Positions 1-8,533 of a DNA stretch of 42,038 nucleotides are shown in pieces (the stretch's first letter is position 1; every line of letters begins with the position of its first letter). The position numbers and the translations under genes are program-made. The DNA is from Chrysochromulina tobinii (lineage: Eukaryota > Haptophyta > Prymnesiales > Chrysochromulinaceae). Below the pieces are notes generated by a model. That model was not told the origin of the DNA. It worked only from the letters and a program-made list of their open reading frames with translations, and searched no databases. The stretch covers positions 1 to 42,038 of the forward strand of contig JWZX01002188.1 of NCBI GenBank assembly GCA_001275005.1, read 5' to 3'.

Positions 1-3000
1 GCGCGTCGAGCCGCTTGCCCGTGAGCGCGTCGGCAATGCGCGCGTGGTTCGCGCGGAGCGAGCGCGCCCACCAGTCGCGCATCGCCTCGTAGGCGGCGTG
101 CGGCAGCTCGCGCGGCGCGTGGTTCCATGGGTGCAGCGTGAGCGTGGCTGGCGGCTCGCGGCTGCCCTCAAATTCGAGGAGGTGGCGGAGGCCATCGGCG
201 CCGACCCTTGCCACGTCGGCATCGCGCCAGCCGCTGGCCATACGCACGGTGAGCGGCTGGCCTGCGGCGTAGCGCCGGGCGCCGAGCGCGCCGCTGGAAA
301 CCAGCGCCGAAGTAAGCGCGGCCTCGAGCGCGACGGGCTGCAGCCTCTCGACCGCCGCGCGCACCATGCCGAGCGCGGCTTGGAGCTGCGTGGGATCGCC
401 GTTACTGAAGAGCTTCGCCGCCGCGTCCACGCACGACTGCACGGCGCCGCCCGCCTCGCGCGCCGCGTGCGCGATCGTTTGGCATCGCGCCGCGTTGTCG
501 GCGATCTCGCGCGACCGCTCGCCGACGGCGCGCACAGCCGACACCGATTTCATCCGCCCAGCATCGTCCGCCAGGTGGCGTGCGGGCTCGACGAGGTCTC
601 GAAGCGCACGCGCATCGCCGACGAACGCGGCGTCCCAGCCGGCAGCGGGTGGCCGCCACGGCAGCACCGCCTGGCTGCATCGGTCGTAGGCGAGCTCGGC
701 GTCGTCGCCGCCCGTGACGGCGGCGGCGACGCCCCCCCCGGTCGCATCGACGACGCCAAAGCGCGGCCCGCCGCCCGCGCCGCTGCCCTGCCAAGAGAGT
801 AGGAGCAGCGGCTGTCCCTCGGCGAGGCGCAGCGCCGCGGCGGCGGGCGCATCAACCGGTGGCGGCAGCTCCGATGGCTCGACCGTCGCGCTGTCGGACG
901 CGAGCATCTTGGGCAACACTCGTTGCAGTGCGCCCGCAATTCGATCCACGTACTTCATGTAAAGGCCGACCACGATGGCCTTGTCGCCCTTGCCGGTGAA
1001 GGTGGCGCGCTCGATGCGGGCGACCACCTCGTCGACGCGCGTCTCGAGCCGGCCGGCGCTCAAGTCGACGGTCCCGAGGGGGCACCCGCTTCGGAGCTGG
1101 AGCATCTTGGGCGGTAGCTTATCCAGCTCCGCCTTCACCCGTGGGACGACGGACAGCCGCAGGATGAGCTCGCCGCTCACTGCCGACTCGAAGACGCACC
1201 AGCCGCGGCCCTCGTCGTCGTCGAGGCCGGCCTCGCCGTGGCGTCCGTCGTACGAGCGCTCGTTGAAGAGCGTGTCGACGCCGCCGGAAATGTGCGCAAG
1301 CTGCGCCGCCGCTCGCTTGGCCGCTTGCGCCGCCGCGTGCGTTGTGAAGCACACGGTCGCAGGTGGAAACCTGCCGAGCGTGCAGCTGACGATGTCACCG
1401 TAGGCCACAAGCGCCGCTTTGATCGCCGCCCCGTCAACGCCCGGGGCGAGATCGAAGAGGCAGAGCTTGCCGTCGTACTCTGGCGGTCGCAGCGGTAGCT
1501 CCTTGAGCTGCAGCACGGTCGTGCCGATGGCGGAGGCATAGATGTGGCCCATGACGCCAAGGCCTCTCTTGAAGGCGCGTTCCTGCTCCTCGGTGCGCGG
1601 GCTCTGGTCGCTGTTCTGGTACAGCGACGGGAAATCCCAGAAAAGGGCCTCAATGTCGGACCGCTCTTGAAGGGCACGCCACAAGGCTTCGATGCGATGG
1701 CCGGTGGGGTCCGGGTTGCCCGAGATGGGCCAGCCGAAGGAGAACGCGCCGATGGCGCGCTCGCCCTTGAGAAGAAGACGCTTCGCTTCCTCGGGTTCCA
1801 GATGCGGCGAGATCCCGCCCACAGGCTTGAGGTCCTGCCGGCGGACGATGCGGTAGTCCGGCTGCAGGGCGAGCTGGGCGAGCAGCCAGGACGAGCGCAC
1901 GAGGGCAATATCGCCACTTTCGAGCACCTCAGCCAGATCGTTGTCGAGCGCACTCAACTCGCGCTTCACCTCGGGGTCGAGCTCGACGAGCCGGTGACGG
2001 TGTCGGGGGTGGCGGCGGAGCTGGAGGTTGCGGCGGAGGTGGAACCGGAGCCTGAGCCGGTCGATGAGCCGGTCGGCCGCGGCCACATCGAGCTCAGACA
2101 TCGCGGAGCTCTTCGCAGCGGCGGCGGCGTCAGCGTCGGGCGCAGCGGCCTGCATGCCGCCACGGAGACGCACCACGGAGACGCGAGGATGGCGCACGCG
2201 CAGATCGACGGAGATGCAAGGAGAACCACGGAGATGCACGCGCAGATCGACTGCCGCGCGCCATTGGCGGAGCGCGTGCGCGGTGCGAGCGAGCCTAGCT
2301 CGCAGTTCAAGGGCGGCGAGCGCGGTGGCGCTTTGCTTCTTCAGCTCGGGCGTCACCACAGCAGGTCGGGTCGTGATTCCGGCGAGCGCCGGAGATGGAG
2401 GAGAGTGTGAGACAGCCGCCTGAGCCTTGCGGAGAATCATCTTGCGGTGGCGGCGCCGCAGGTAGCTGCGCAGGCAGCAGCCTGGCTGCCTCATGCGCTG
2501 GCGCTCGCGGCCGAGAGCGCGTAGCCACTCGACGTAGTGGCTCAGCAGCGCGGCGCGGCGAGCGCTCGGTGAGCACGGTGAGCACGGCACGCTAGGGGAG
2601 CCTCCGAGGCGAGAGAATGCGGAAGCGGCGAGGGCCTCGTCAACCTGCGCCCACTCGGCAGCCGCCGCCGCTCGCTTCGCGGCGCGAGACGCACGCCGCC
2701 GCGCGAGCCGCTTCGCAAACGCACCGCGCCGCGTTGCCGGCGGTATCGAGGCGGGCAGCTCGCTCGCGCGGCCCATCCACTGGATGCACCACCGGGCCGA
2801 GATCGCGAGCACTGCGATGCACAAGATTCGCAAGATGAACCAGATGCACAAAATGTGGATGGCGATCTCCGCGGCACGATGGACCACGTGTGCGACAGCG
2901 GGAGCCTTGCTCGCCTCTCCGCCTGCCGCTGCCTCCTTCTCGTCCTCCCCCTCGTCGTCGAGCTTGAGGGCGTTGGCCTTGCCCATCGCCTTGAGAGCCT

Positions 3001-3046
3001 CGCGCACCGGCTCGAGCCCCTCGTTAAGGTCCTTTTGACGCAGCAT
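1..3046 (-). CDS. Large TIR-like/RRM-like module protein, 3' end outside window
   Basis: One uninterrupted minus-strand frame starts at the ATG at 3046 and is still open at base 1, giving at least 1,015 residues. Residues about 58-90 hold one hydrophobic stretch (AEIAIHILCIWFILRILCIA), after an acidic and charged N-terminus, then an Arg/Ala-rich region. The best recognisable part lies at about 2000-1200: FGWPISGNPDPTGHRIEALW, then LFWDFPSLYQ, a Glu-rich helix ending in VMGHIYASAIGTTVLQL, and later RGWCVFESAVSGELILRL. From memory this order resembles the protist SHRW..HPDP../W(y/f)D..C.PQ/..R.W..FE module, usually regarded as TIR-like. Between its halves sits an RRM-like stretch (KLCLFDLAPGVDGAAIKAAL). 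The C-terminal 350 residues are unrecognised. Exact function is unknown. The frame and start are well supported; the domain naming is inference. Confidence 0.7.
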   Translation of the reverse strand, partial: MLRQKDLNEGLEPVREALKAMGKANALKLDDEGEDEKEAAAGGEASKAPAVAHVVHRAAEIAIHILCIWFILRILCIAVLAISARWCIQWMGRASELPASIPPATRRGAFAKRLARRRASRAAKRAAAAAEWAQVDEALAASAFSRLGGSPSVPCSPCSPSARRAALLSHYVEWLRALGRERQRMRQPGCCLRSYLRRRHRKMILRKAQAAVSHSPPSPALAGITTRPAVVTPELKKQSATALAALELRARLARTAHALRQWRAAVDLRVHLRGSPCISVDLRVRHPRVSVVRLRGGMQAAAPDADAAAAAKSSAMSELDVAAADRLIDRLRLRFHLRRNLQLRRHPRHRHRLVELDPEVKRELSALDNDLAEVLESGDIALVRSSWLLAQLALQPDYRIVRRQDLKPVGGISPHLEPEEAKRLLLKGERAIGAFSFGWPISGNPDPTGHRIEALWRALQERSDIEALFWDFPSLYQNSDQSPRTEEQERAFKRGLGVMGHIYASAIGTTVLQLKELPLRPPEYDGKLCLFDLAPGVDGAAIKAALVAYGDIVSCTLGRFPPATVCFTTHAAAQAAKRAAAQLAHISGGVDTLFNERSYDGRHGEAGLDDDEGRGWCVFESAVSGELILRLSVVPRVKAELDKLPPKMLQLRSGCPLGTVDLSAGRLETRVDEVVARIERATFTGKGDKAIVVGLYMKYVDRIAGALQRVLPKMLASDSATVEPSELPPPVDAPAAAALRLAEGQPLLLLSWQGSGAGGGPRFGVVDATGGGVAAAVTGGDDAELAYDRCSQAVLPWRPPAAGWDAAFVGDARALRDLVEPARHLADDAGRMKSVSAVRAVGERSREIADNAARCQTIAHAAREAGGAVQSCVDAAAKLFSNGDPTQLQAALGMVRAAVERLQPVALEAALTSALVSSGALGARRYAAGQPLTVRMASGWRDADVARVGADGLRHLLEFEGSREPPATLTLHPWNHAPRELPHAAYEAMRDWWARSLRANHARIADALTGKRLDA

Positions 3047-3557
3047 TGCACTTGTCTCGGTCGGCTTTTTTGCGCGGCACAAGTTCACCCGCCGGGGGCA
3101 CTCAAATTCAGCATCCAAAGCAGCCGTCATTTGTCTGTTGCCGCGCACGTTGCCGCGCGCGAGCACCGACGAAGTCGAGGTACTCCAGCCAGAGGCGAAG
3201 CGGTCTCGACTCGCCCAAGTTCTCGCTGCGAACGCTGACATGAGGCTGGAAGTCCCAATTTGGAAAGCTTTCATGTTAATACACACAACACGTAAGCAGC
3301 ACACAGACACACCAAGCTGTGAAAACGTGCAGAAGATAGAAATATTTTCCCCATCTACAGTACTCACTACTCGGAGCGACTCGATTGCGCTGCGGCGGGC
3401 TCCAAAGCAATTCCGTTGTCAGCAGCAAGGAGTCGCGGTGTCCGTGTGCTTTCGGACATTTTGGCTTGCGAAATTCCTGTTGCGATGGAGGACCGTCGGG
3501 AGCCACTGAAAGACCTGGATGCTTGAACAGCGCACGTACTAAGTGCCAGTTTGATCC
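3047..3557. other. Intergenic region, no gene seen
   Basis: This spacer between two minus-strand genes is visibly richer in A/T than the flanking coding DNA. It should hold the promoter of the gene starting at 3046 and the 3' UTR and terminator of the gene ending at 3558 would lie at its right edge. Short open frames exist on both strands but none shows a recognisable motif or coding-like composition. No RNA gene was recognised. Confidence 0.5.
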
Positions 3558-5366
3558 TCAGACGAGCATCTTTGGCACCCACCCCCCGACGAAACGCAGG
3601 GTCCGCGGACCGATCGATGAGGTGGTGGCGTTGCGCTGCGTCAGGTGGACTGACGAGCGGAAAGGCGAGCGGACCACTGACTTGCTGATGTTGTCAAAGA
3701 GGAGGCAGTTGCGCACGACGCCGACCCCCGATTTGATGTTCTCAGGGGAGTTGTCCTCCGCGAAGCCACCCCAGGACGCACACTCCATGCCATACGCCAA
3801 GCCCGTCCACGTGTTGACCCCGACGCAGCCGTAGCGCAGCCCAGCGAGGGCGTCCAAGACTGCAGGCTGGTGGTCCTTCTCGGTCTGCGGGTGGAGGAGC
3901 ACGGTGACGCTCAGATTGCCAAAGATGTGCTCGTTGGCAAAGGGCACGGCGTGGCGCAGAAAGGCCTCCGGCTCGGCGGTGCCCTCGATCCTCACGATGG
4001 CGAGCACGGGCGCGAAGGCCTCGCGCGTGAGGGCATATTCGTCGGCGGCGCACGTGGCGCTGTCGAGCTCGATGAGGAGAAAGCCCGTCGGCGCTCCGAA
4101 GCGCGAGGCCGCATCCGCCGCGATGGCGGAGCTGTGAGGAGCTTCAATCTTTTCGGCCGTCGGGTAGGCCTGCTCGAATCGGGCGAATCGCTCGTGCAAG
4201 CCGGGGTAGTACGGGGGAGGCGCGTGGATCTGGCGCAGCGCCTCCTTGAGGCTCGTGACGAATTTCTCGGTTTGGGCCCACTCCTTGGGCAGGAGGAGGG
4301 CCGTGGGCGAGAGGCAGTTGCACGACGCGTTGGCGACCACGCTGTTGGCGAGCTGCCACGCGTGGTGCTCCAAGTCCGCAGTCGTCCACGCGTCGTCGGG
4401 CACCAGAATCCACGGCGTGACACAGCCGAGCTCGGAGCTGAAGGGCTTGGGAAGGAGAGGCTGCTTGGACGCCTTTCGAGTCGCCGTCTCCGGATCGGAC
4501 GGCAGGCCCCACACCAGCGCGTCGTACGTGGCGCCACCTCCAGTCAGGTGCAGGCCGTCGACGTGAGGATGGTGGGCGAGGAGACGGCCGAGGTCACCGC
4601 CGCCCGTGATGGACGCGAAGGCGCCGTACTCCATCACGTCGGCGAAGAGCGTCTCGAGGAATGCGAGCTGGTGCTCGCGGAGCGGATGGTGCTTGAGCAG
4701 CACGGCCTCGCCGTGCACGAAGAGCTTGTCCATCACGTCGACCACTGTGAGGAACTCTTGGTTGCCCGCGCCGAGCACGAGGCAGAGCTTGGGAGACGAC
4801 AATGGATCACAGAGCGTCCGGCCCTGAGTGGGCTCGCCCTTGGTCCATACCTCCGCCGTCCAACCCAGAGCCCCAAGCGGGTTGAGGTACTTGTCTCTCC
4901 ACGTGCGTGGGAACGCTACCGATGCCGTGTGCCCCTGAGGCATCTGCTTGCTCACACAGGTCGGTGGCGTACCACTACTCACCACGGCAGATAGGCTTTC
5001 GATGAGGCGTGTGATCTCGCTACCAATGTTTGCGGCGATGATCATCGTCTCAGCCAGAATCTGCGCGCGTGCGACGCCTGCGCTCGGGTCAAAGCCCTGC
5101 ACTTTGGAAGACTCCGTTGCCCATGCCAGGAAGTCGATAGACTTGGCGCGCTTGCGGAGACGCTGGAGGCACTTCAGGCGACCAGGGACTCCCAGTTCTT
5201 GCCACGTGCGCTTGCCTTCGTTGAGGCGCTCGAGTTTGGCCTCCACCTCGGGAGGCAGGGCAGTGGCGTTGGCGGGCATGACCAGCAGCGAGGTCAGGTC
5301 CACAAAGGCACCTTTCCAAGAATCTCGTGCTGAACTTTCCGAGAAATGACGAAATCGCACTTTCAC
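3558..5366 (-). CDS. Aldehyde dehydrogenase superfamily protein
   Basis: The 602-residue product keeps the order of ALDH-fold landmarks. A cofactor-region segment LGAGNQEFLTVVDVMDKLF lies near 198-216 and a KHHP near 225-228. HLTGGGATYDALVWG near 273-287 corresponds to the FTGS..G region. ELGCVTPWILVPDDA near 312-326 supplies the conserved Glu. ANASCNCLSP near 345-354 supplies the catalytic Cys (349 or 351). REAFAPVLAIVRI corresponds to the E.FGPVL motif, and YGCVGVNTW to the substrate-end strand. ALDH enzymes oxidise aldehydes to acids with NAD(P)+; the substrate cannot be read here. The sequence is divergent and longer than the usual ~500 residues, with about 130 extra N-terminal residues. 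The ATG at 5366 is used; Met30 (base 5279) is an alternative. It is divergently arranged with the USP gene, 110 bp away. Confidence 0.8.
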   Translation of the reverse strand: MKVRFRHFSESSARDSWKGAFVDLTSLLVMPANATALPPEVEAKLERLNEGKRTWQELGVPGRLKCLQRLRKRAKSIDFLAWATESSKVQGFDPSAGVARAQILAETMIIAANIGSEITRLIESLSAVVSSGTPPTCVSKQMPQGHTASVAFPRTWRDKYLNPLGALGWTAEVWTKGEPTQGRTLCDPLSSPKLCLVLGAGNQEFLTVVDVMDKLFVHGEAVLLKHHPLREHQLAFLETLFADVMEYGAFASITGGGDLGRLLAHHPHVDGLHLTGGGATYDALVWGLPSDPETATRKASKQPLLPKPFSSELGCVTPWILVPDDAWTTADLEHHAWQLANSVVANASCNCLSPTALLLPKEWAQTEKFVTSLKEALRQIHAPPPYYPGLHERFARFEQAYPTAEKIEAPHSSAIAADAASRFGAPTGFLLIELDSATCAADEYALTREAFAPVLAIVRIEGTAEPEAFLRHAVPFANEHIFGNLSVTVLLHPQTEKDHQPAVLDALAGLRYGCVGVNTWTGLAYGMECASWGGFAEDNSPENIKSGVGVVRNCLLFDNISKSVVRSPFRSSVHLTQRNATTSSIGPRTLRFVGGWVPKMLV

Positions 5367-5476
5367 TTTCGTGACGAGAAAAAGGATATCATCGTCCGAA
5401 TCGCTCGAATCTTACTAAGCGCAGCGCGCGCGCTTCACGGCAGCTCCGCGAGGCGCAAAACTTGTGCCGCGCAAAC
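5367..5476. promoter_or_regulatory. Divergent promoter between ALDH-like and USP genes
   Basis: Only 110 bp separate the two start codons, so both 5' UTRs and core promoters must lie here or within the coding ends. The left part is AT-richer (ACTTTCACTTTCGTGACGAG). No TATA box or other defined element was identified; the call rests on geometry alone. Confidence 0.35.
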
Positions 5477-8398
5477 ATGTCGCTTCGAGGCTGTCGGCAC
5501 GTGCGCGAGCCGTCGGCCGAGGCGCTGCGCGTCCTGCGATCGCAAGAGGCATGGTCGTGCCTCACGTGCGGCTCCACCGATGGCGTTTGGGTTTGCCTCA
5601 CGTGCGGGCACGTTGGCTGTGGCCGCCGTGCCCAGCACCCCCTGCTTGGCGGCGGCCACGCTCTTCACCATCACTTCGCGTCGGGTGCGAGGCATGCTGT
5701 GTGCATGGATGCGTCCAGCCGCGCGGTGCACTGCCACGCGTGCGATGACTGGGTCATCGCCGAGCCGCCATGGCTCGCGCAGCTGCGGGCCGAGCCTCTT
5801 CCCGAGCCTCTTCCCGAGCCTCTCCCCGCGCCCGAGCCCGATCCACCGTCCTCGTCGTCAACGGTAGGCGTCCAGACGGTCGGCGTCGAGACGGTCGGCA
5901 AGCGTCCGACGCCGCGCGCGGCTGCTGGCCTCAAGAATCTCGGCAACACCTGCTACCTCAACGCGACCCTGCAGGCTCTCTCCCACCTCGAGGGCTTCCG
6001 TGCGTTCTTCCACGACTTCGTCAAGGGAGAGACGCGCACCGGCTCGATGACGCTCGGCGCGGTGGTCGTGGCGCGCCAATCGACGCCCGCGTGGAAGATG
6101 CAGGCCGAGTCGCAATCCCCGGAGCAGACTCTCGCCTCCGCCTTGCACGGCCTGCTGCGAGCATGCTGGAGTGGCCGCTATGCCGTCATCTCGCCGCACG
6201 CGCTCGTGCACGCCGTCTGGCGGCACACCGACCTCTTCGAGTCTCCGCAGCAGCACGATGCCCAGGAGTTCCTGGGCTACCTCCTCGGCCGCCTCTCTGA
6301 CGAGCTCGCCATCCCAGCCTCGAGCGTCACGCCATTCGTCCTCCCGAGCGCCTTCAACATCGCCCCCCCTGGCCCCAGCAGCCCCAGCTGCTGGTCTGTG
6401 AACGTTCACAGCAGCCCCAGCTACTGGTCACTCATCTTTGGCGCGGCGGCCACCGAATCCACCGCCGCCACCCCCGCCACCGCCGCAGCCGCCGCGCCCG
6501 TCACGACGCCCGCGAAGGTTCCATCGCCCGTCACCTCGGATGGAACCTTCCCATCGCCCGTCGCCATCGCTCGTCTGGCTTCGGACGCGTCGCCTCGCTC
6601 GATCGTGAACGAGCTGTTTGGAGTGACCGTGCACCAGTGCGTGCGCTGCGACGGCTGCGGGCGCACGTTTCGTCAATCGCAGACCTCCGACGGCCTCGTC
6701 CTCTCGATGCCCGACACGGCGCCCGACACGGCGCCCGACACGGCGCCCGATCGGGCGAGATCGGGCGAGATGGGATCTGACGAGACGAGATCCGGCGAGA
6801 TGCACGCGGGTGTGGCCTCAGTCTCGCTCCAGGACTGCTTTGCCGAGCTGCTCGCAGAGGAGAGGCTCGAGGGCGCCGAACAGTACCAGTGCGATGACTG
6901 CGGCGTCAAGCGTGACGCGACGCTGACTCGCTCGCTCGGCGCTCTGCCCTTCGCGCTCGTGCTCATGCTCTCCCGCACGCGCTTCTCGATGGCACGGGGA
7001 CAGTACAAGGACGCACGACACGTGGCCTTTCCGGCGGTGCTGGAGCCGGACGCGATGATCGCTGCAATCGAGGACGAGCGCGCCATGAGGGCGCATGAGA
7101 GGCGTATCCAGGCGGCTACGGACGAATCGGACGCGAGGGCCGCTGCGGCACGCAAGGCGGAAGCCGCCATTCTCTCGGCCTCTATGTCCACGGCCGCCGC
7201 TTCAGCAACCAGCGCGGCTGGCGGCACCGGCGGCGCCAGCTGTTCTGGAGGGCCGCGGCTACTCGAGGCCACGTTGCATGTGAGCAGGAGGGGGAGGGTG
7301 GTGCTGCATCTGGTGCCACCGACTCCCGCCGCCGCCGCCGCAGCCGCAGCCGCAGCCGCCGCCGCCGCAGCCACCGCCGCCGCCGCCGCCGCCGCCGCGC
7401 CTCGGCCGCTCACAGGCGTGGTGCAGCGGTTGTCAGTGAATCTGACGCCTCCAGATCCAGATCCAGATCTGGATCTGGATCTGGCGCCTCCGCCGCCACT
7501 CAACAGTGGAGTGACCCACGAGCCACCAGGTGCCTCGATGGTGTTGCGCGCGGCATCGGATCTCGTTGGCTCCGTACCCGCCGCCGCCTCCGCCGCCGCA
7601 GCCGCCTCCGCCTCCGCCTCTGCCTCCGCCTCCGCCTCCCCCTCCCCCTCCGCCTCCGCCTCAGCCTCTGGCCGCCGGTACCGCCTCCGCTCGGTGGTCG
7701 TGCATTCGGGCCAATCGACGCACGTGGGCCATTACTATTGCTACGGCCACTACGCGCCCGGCACGGCGCCAGGCTCGGAGCAGCCTAGTCGAGAGCAGCG
7801 CGGCGCTCGATACGGCGCTTGGCGGCTGTACAATGACGCGCGCGTGTACACCGCGACCGAGCGCTCGGTGCTCGATGCGGAGGCGTTCGTGCTGTGCTAT
7901 GAGCTCTGCGAGACAGGCGACGGCGGCAGGGCCGTCAAGCCGGAGGAGGAGGAGAGAGAGGAGGAGGAGGAGGAGGAGGAGGGGATCGAGGTGTGGCCGA
8001 GGGAGCTCGAGACGGCGCTCAGCTCCGGCGGCCTCGGCCGACGTGTCACAGCCGCGCTCGAGACGGCGCTCAGCTTCGGCGGCCTCGGCCGACGTGTCAC
8101 AGCCGCGCTCGAGACGGCGCTCAGCTTCGGCGGCCTCGGCCGACGTGTCACGGCCGCGCTCGAGACGGCGCTCAGCTTCGGCGGCCTCGGCCGACGTGTC
8201 ACGGCCGGCGACTGGGGCTACCGGCTCATCATCGGCGCCCTCGTCGCCGCCATCGCGGCCCTGGTGGCGCGCAAGGTCCTTGGCCTCACCTCCCTCTCCG
8301 ATGCTGACGCTCTCATCATCGCAGGGCTCGAAGCGGTGCGCAGCGCGGCGAGCCGCGGTGCTCCACCGGCACCTGCAGCACCTGCGCCAATATTGTGA
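5477..8398 (+). CDS. Ubiquitin-specific protease with ZnF-UBP and C-terminal membrane helix
   Basis: The first ATG in frame is 5477 (MSLRGCRHVR), giving 973 residues. Residues 6-95 form a ZnF-UBP zinc finger rich in paired Cys/His (CLTCG, CLTCGHVGCGR, HALHHH, CHACDDW), which binds the free C-terminus of ubiquitin. The C19 peptidase follows: Cys box GLKNLGNTCYLNATLQAL with Cys159, QHDAQEFLGYLLGRL, a CxxC pair CVRCDGCGR and CDDCG, then the His box SGQSTHVGHYYCYGHY (His752) and WRLYNDARV (Asn786/Asp787). The enzyme should remove ubiquitin from conjugates. The catalytic domain is interrupted by long Ser/Ala/Pro inserts. The C-terminus has an acidic run, four 17-residue repeats, and a hydrophobic helix YRLIIGALVAAIAALVARKV near 914-933 that would anchor it to a membrane, as known for a few USPs such as USP19. 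Triad residues are intact, so an active enzyme is expected. Confidence 0.93.
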   Translation: MSLRGCRHVREPSAEALRVLRSQEAWSCLTCGSTDGVWVCLTCGHVGCGRRAQHPLLGGGHALHHHFASGARHAVCMDASSRAVHCHACDDWVIAEPPWLAQLRAEPLPEPLPEPLPAPEPDPPSSSSTVGVQTVGVETVGKRPTPRAAAGLKNLGNTCYLNATLQALSHLEGFRAFFHDFVKGETRTGSMTLGAVVVARQSTPAWKMQAESQSPEQTLASALHGLLRACWSGRYAVISPHALVHAVWRHTDLFESPQQHDAQEFLGYLLGRLSDELAIPASSVTPFVLPSAFNIAPPGPSSPSCWSVNVHSSPSYWSLIFGAAATESTAATPATAAAAAPVTTPAKVPSPVTSDGTFPSPVAIARLASDASPRSIVNELFGVTVHQCVRCDGCGRTFRQSQTSDGLVLSMPDTAPDTAPDTAPDRARSGEMGSDETRSGEMHAGVASVSLQDCFAELLAEERLEGAEQYQCDDCGVKRDATLTRSLGALPFALVLMLSRTRFSMARGQYKDARHVAFPAVLEPDAMIAAIEDERAMRAHERRIQAATDESDARAAAARKAEAAILSASMSTAAASATSAAGGTGGASCSGGPRLLEATLHVSRRGRVVLHLVPPTPAAAAAAAAAAAAAAATAAAAAAAAPRPLTGVVQRLSVNLTPPDPDPDLDLDLAPPPPLNSGVTHEPPGASMVLRAASDLVGSVPAAASAAAAASASASASASASPSPSASASASGRRYRLRSVVVHSGQSTHVGHYYCYGHYAPGTAPGSEQPSREQRGARYGAWRLYNDARVYTATERSVLDAEAFVLCYELCETGDGGRAVKPEEEEREEEEEEEEGIEVWPRELETALSSGGLGRRVTAALETALSFGGLGRRVTAALETALSFGGLGRRVTAALETALSFGGLGRRVTAGDWGYRLIIGALVAAIAALVARKVLGLTSLSDADALIIAGLEAVRSAASRGAPPAPAAPAPIL
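7451..7484. repeat. 34-nt perfect palindrome inside USP
   Basis: Three copies of CCAGAT are followed directly by their reverse complements, giving a perfect inverted repeat with no loop. It is translated as alternating Asp-Pro then Asp-Leu residues within an insert of the catalytic domain. Confidence 0.85.
8006..8209 (+). repeat. Four tandem 51-bp coding repeats in USP tail
   Basis: Four head-to-tail 51-bp units begin at 8006, 8057, 8108 and 8159. Each encodes LETALSFGGLGRRVTAA with Ser in place of Phe in the first unit. The units differ at only a few bases, so the array expanded or was homogenised recently. It lies between the acidic run and the C-terminal membrane helix. Confidence 0.95.
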
Positions 8399-8533
8399 AG
8401 TAGTGAAGATCTGAACATACAATATTCCCTGGAACAGACGTGTAGCTGTAGGGATGGGCCCTTATACTACATGAAAAATAGTAGCCTTCCCTGTCACGGT
8501 CCAGAGAAATTGTTTGTCCTGTGAACAGAACGG

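Noticed and set aside
44-802. Arg/Ala-rich plus-strand frame at the left edge
   Set aside because: The opposite strand carries a single frame of more than 1,000 codons with recognisable blocks through the same DNA.
3870-4994. 374-codon plus-strand frame
   Set aside because: It is antisense to the ALDH-like gene, whose conserved motifs run through the whole interval.
5462-5476. An upstream TTG start for the USP gene
   Set aside because: Nuclear genes rarely use TTG, and the ATG at 5477 lies just before the zinc finger.
6673-7503. 276-codon minus-strand frame in the USP gene
   Set aside because: It is opposite conserved USP segments and consists of Ser/Ala runs from the low-complexity inserts.
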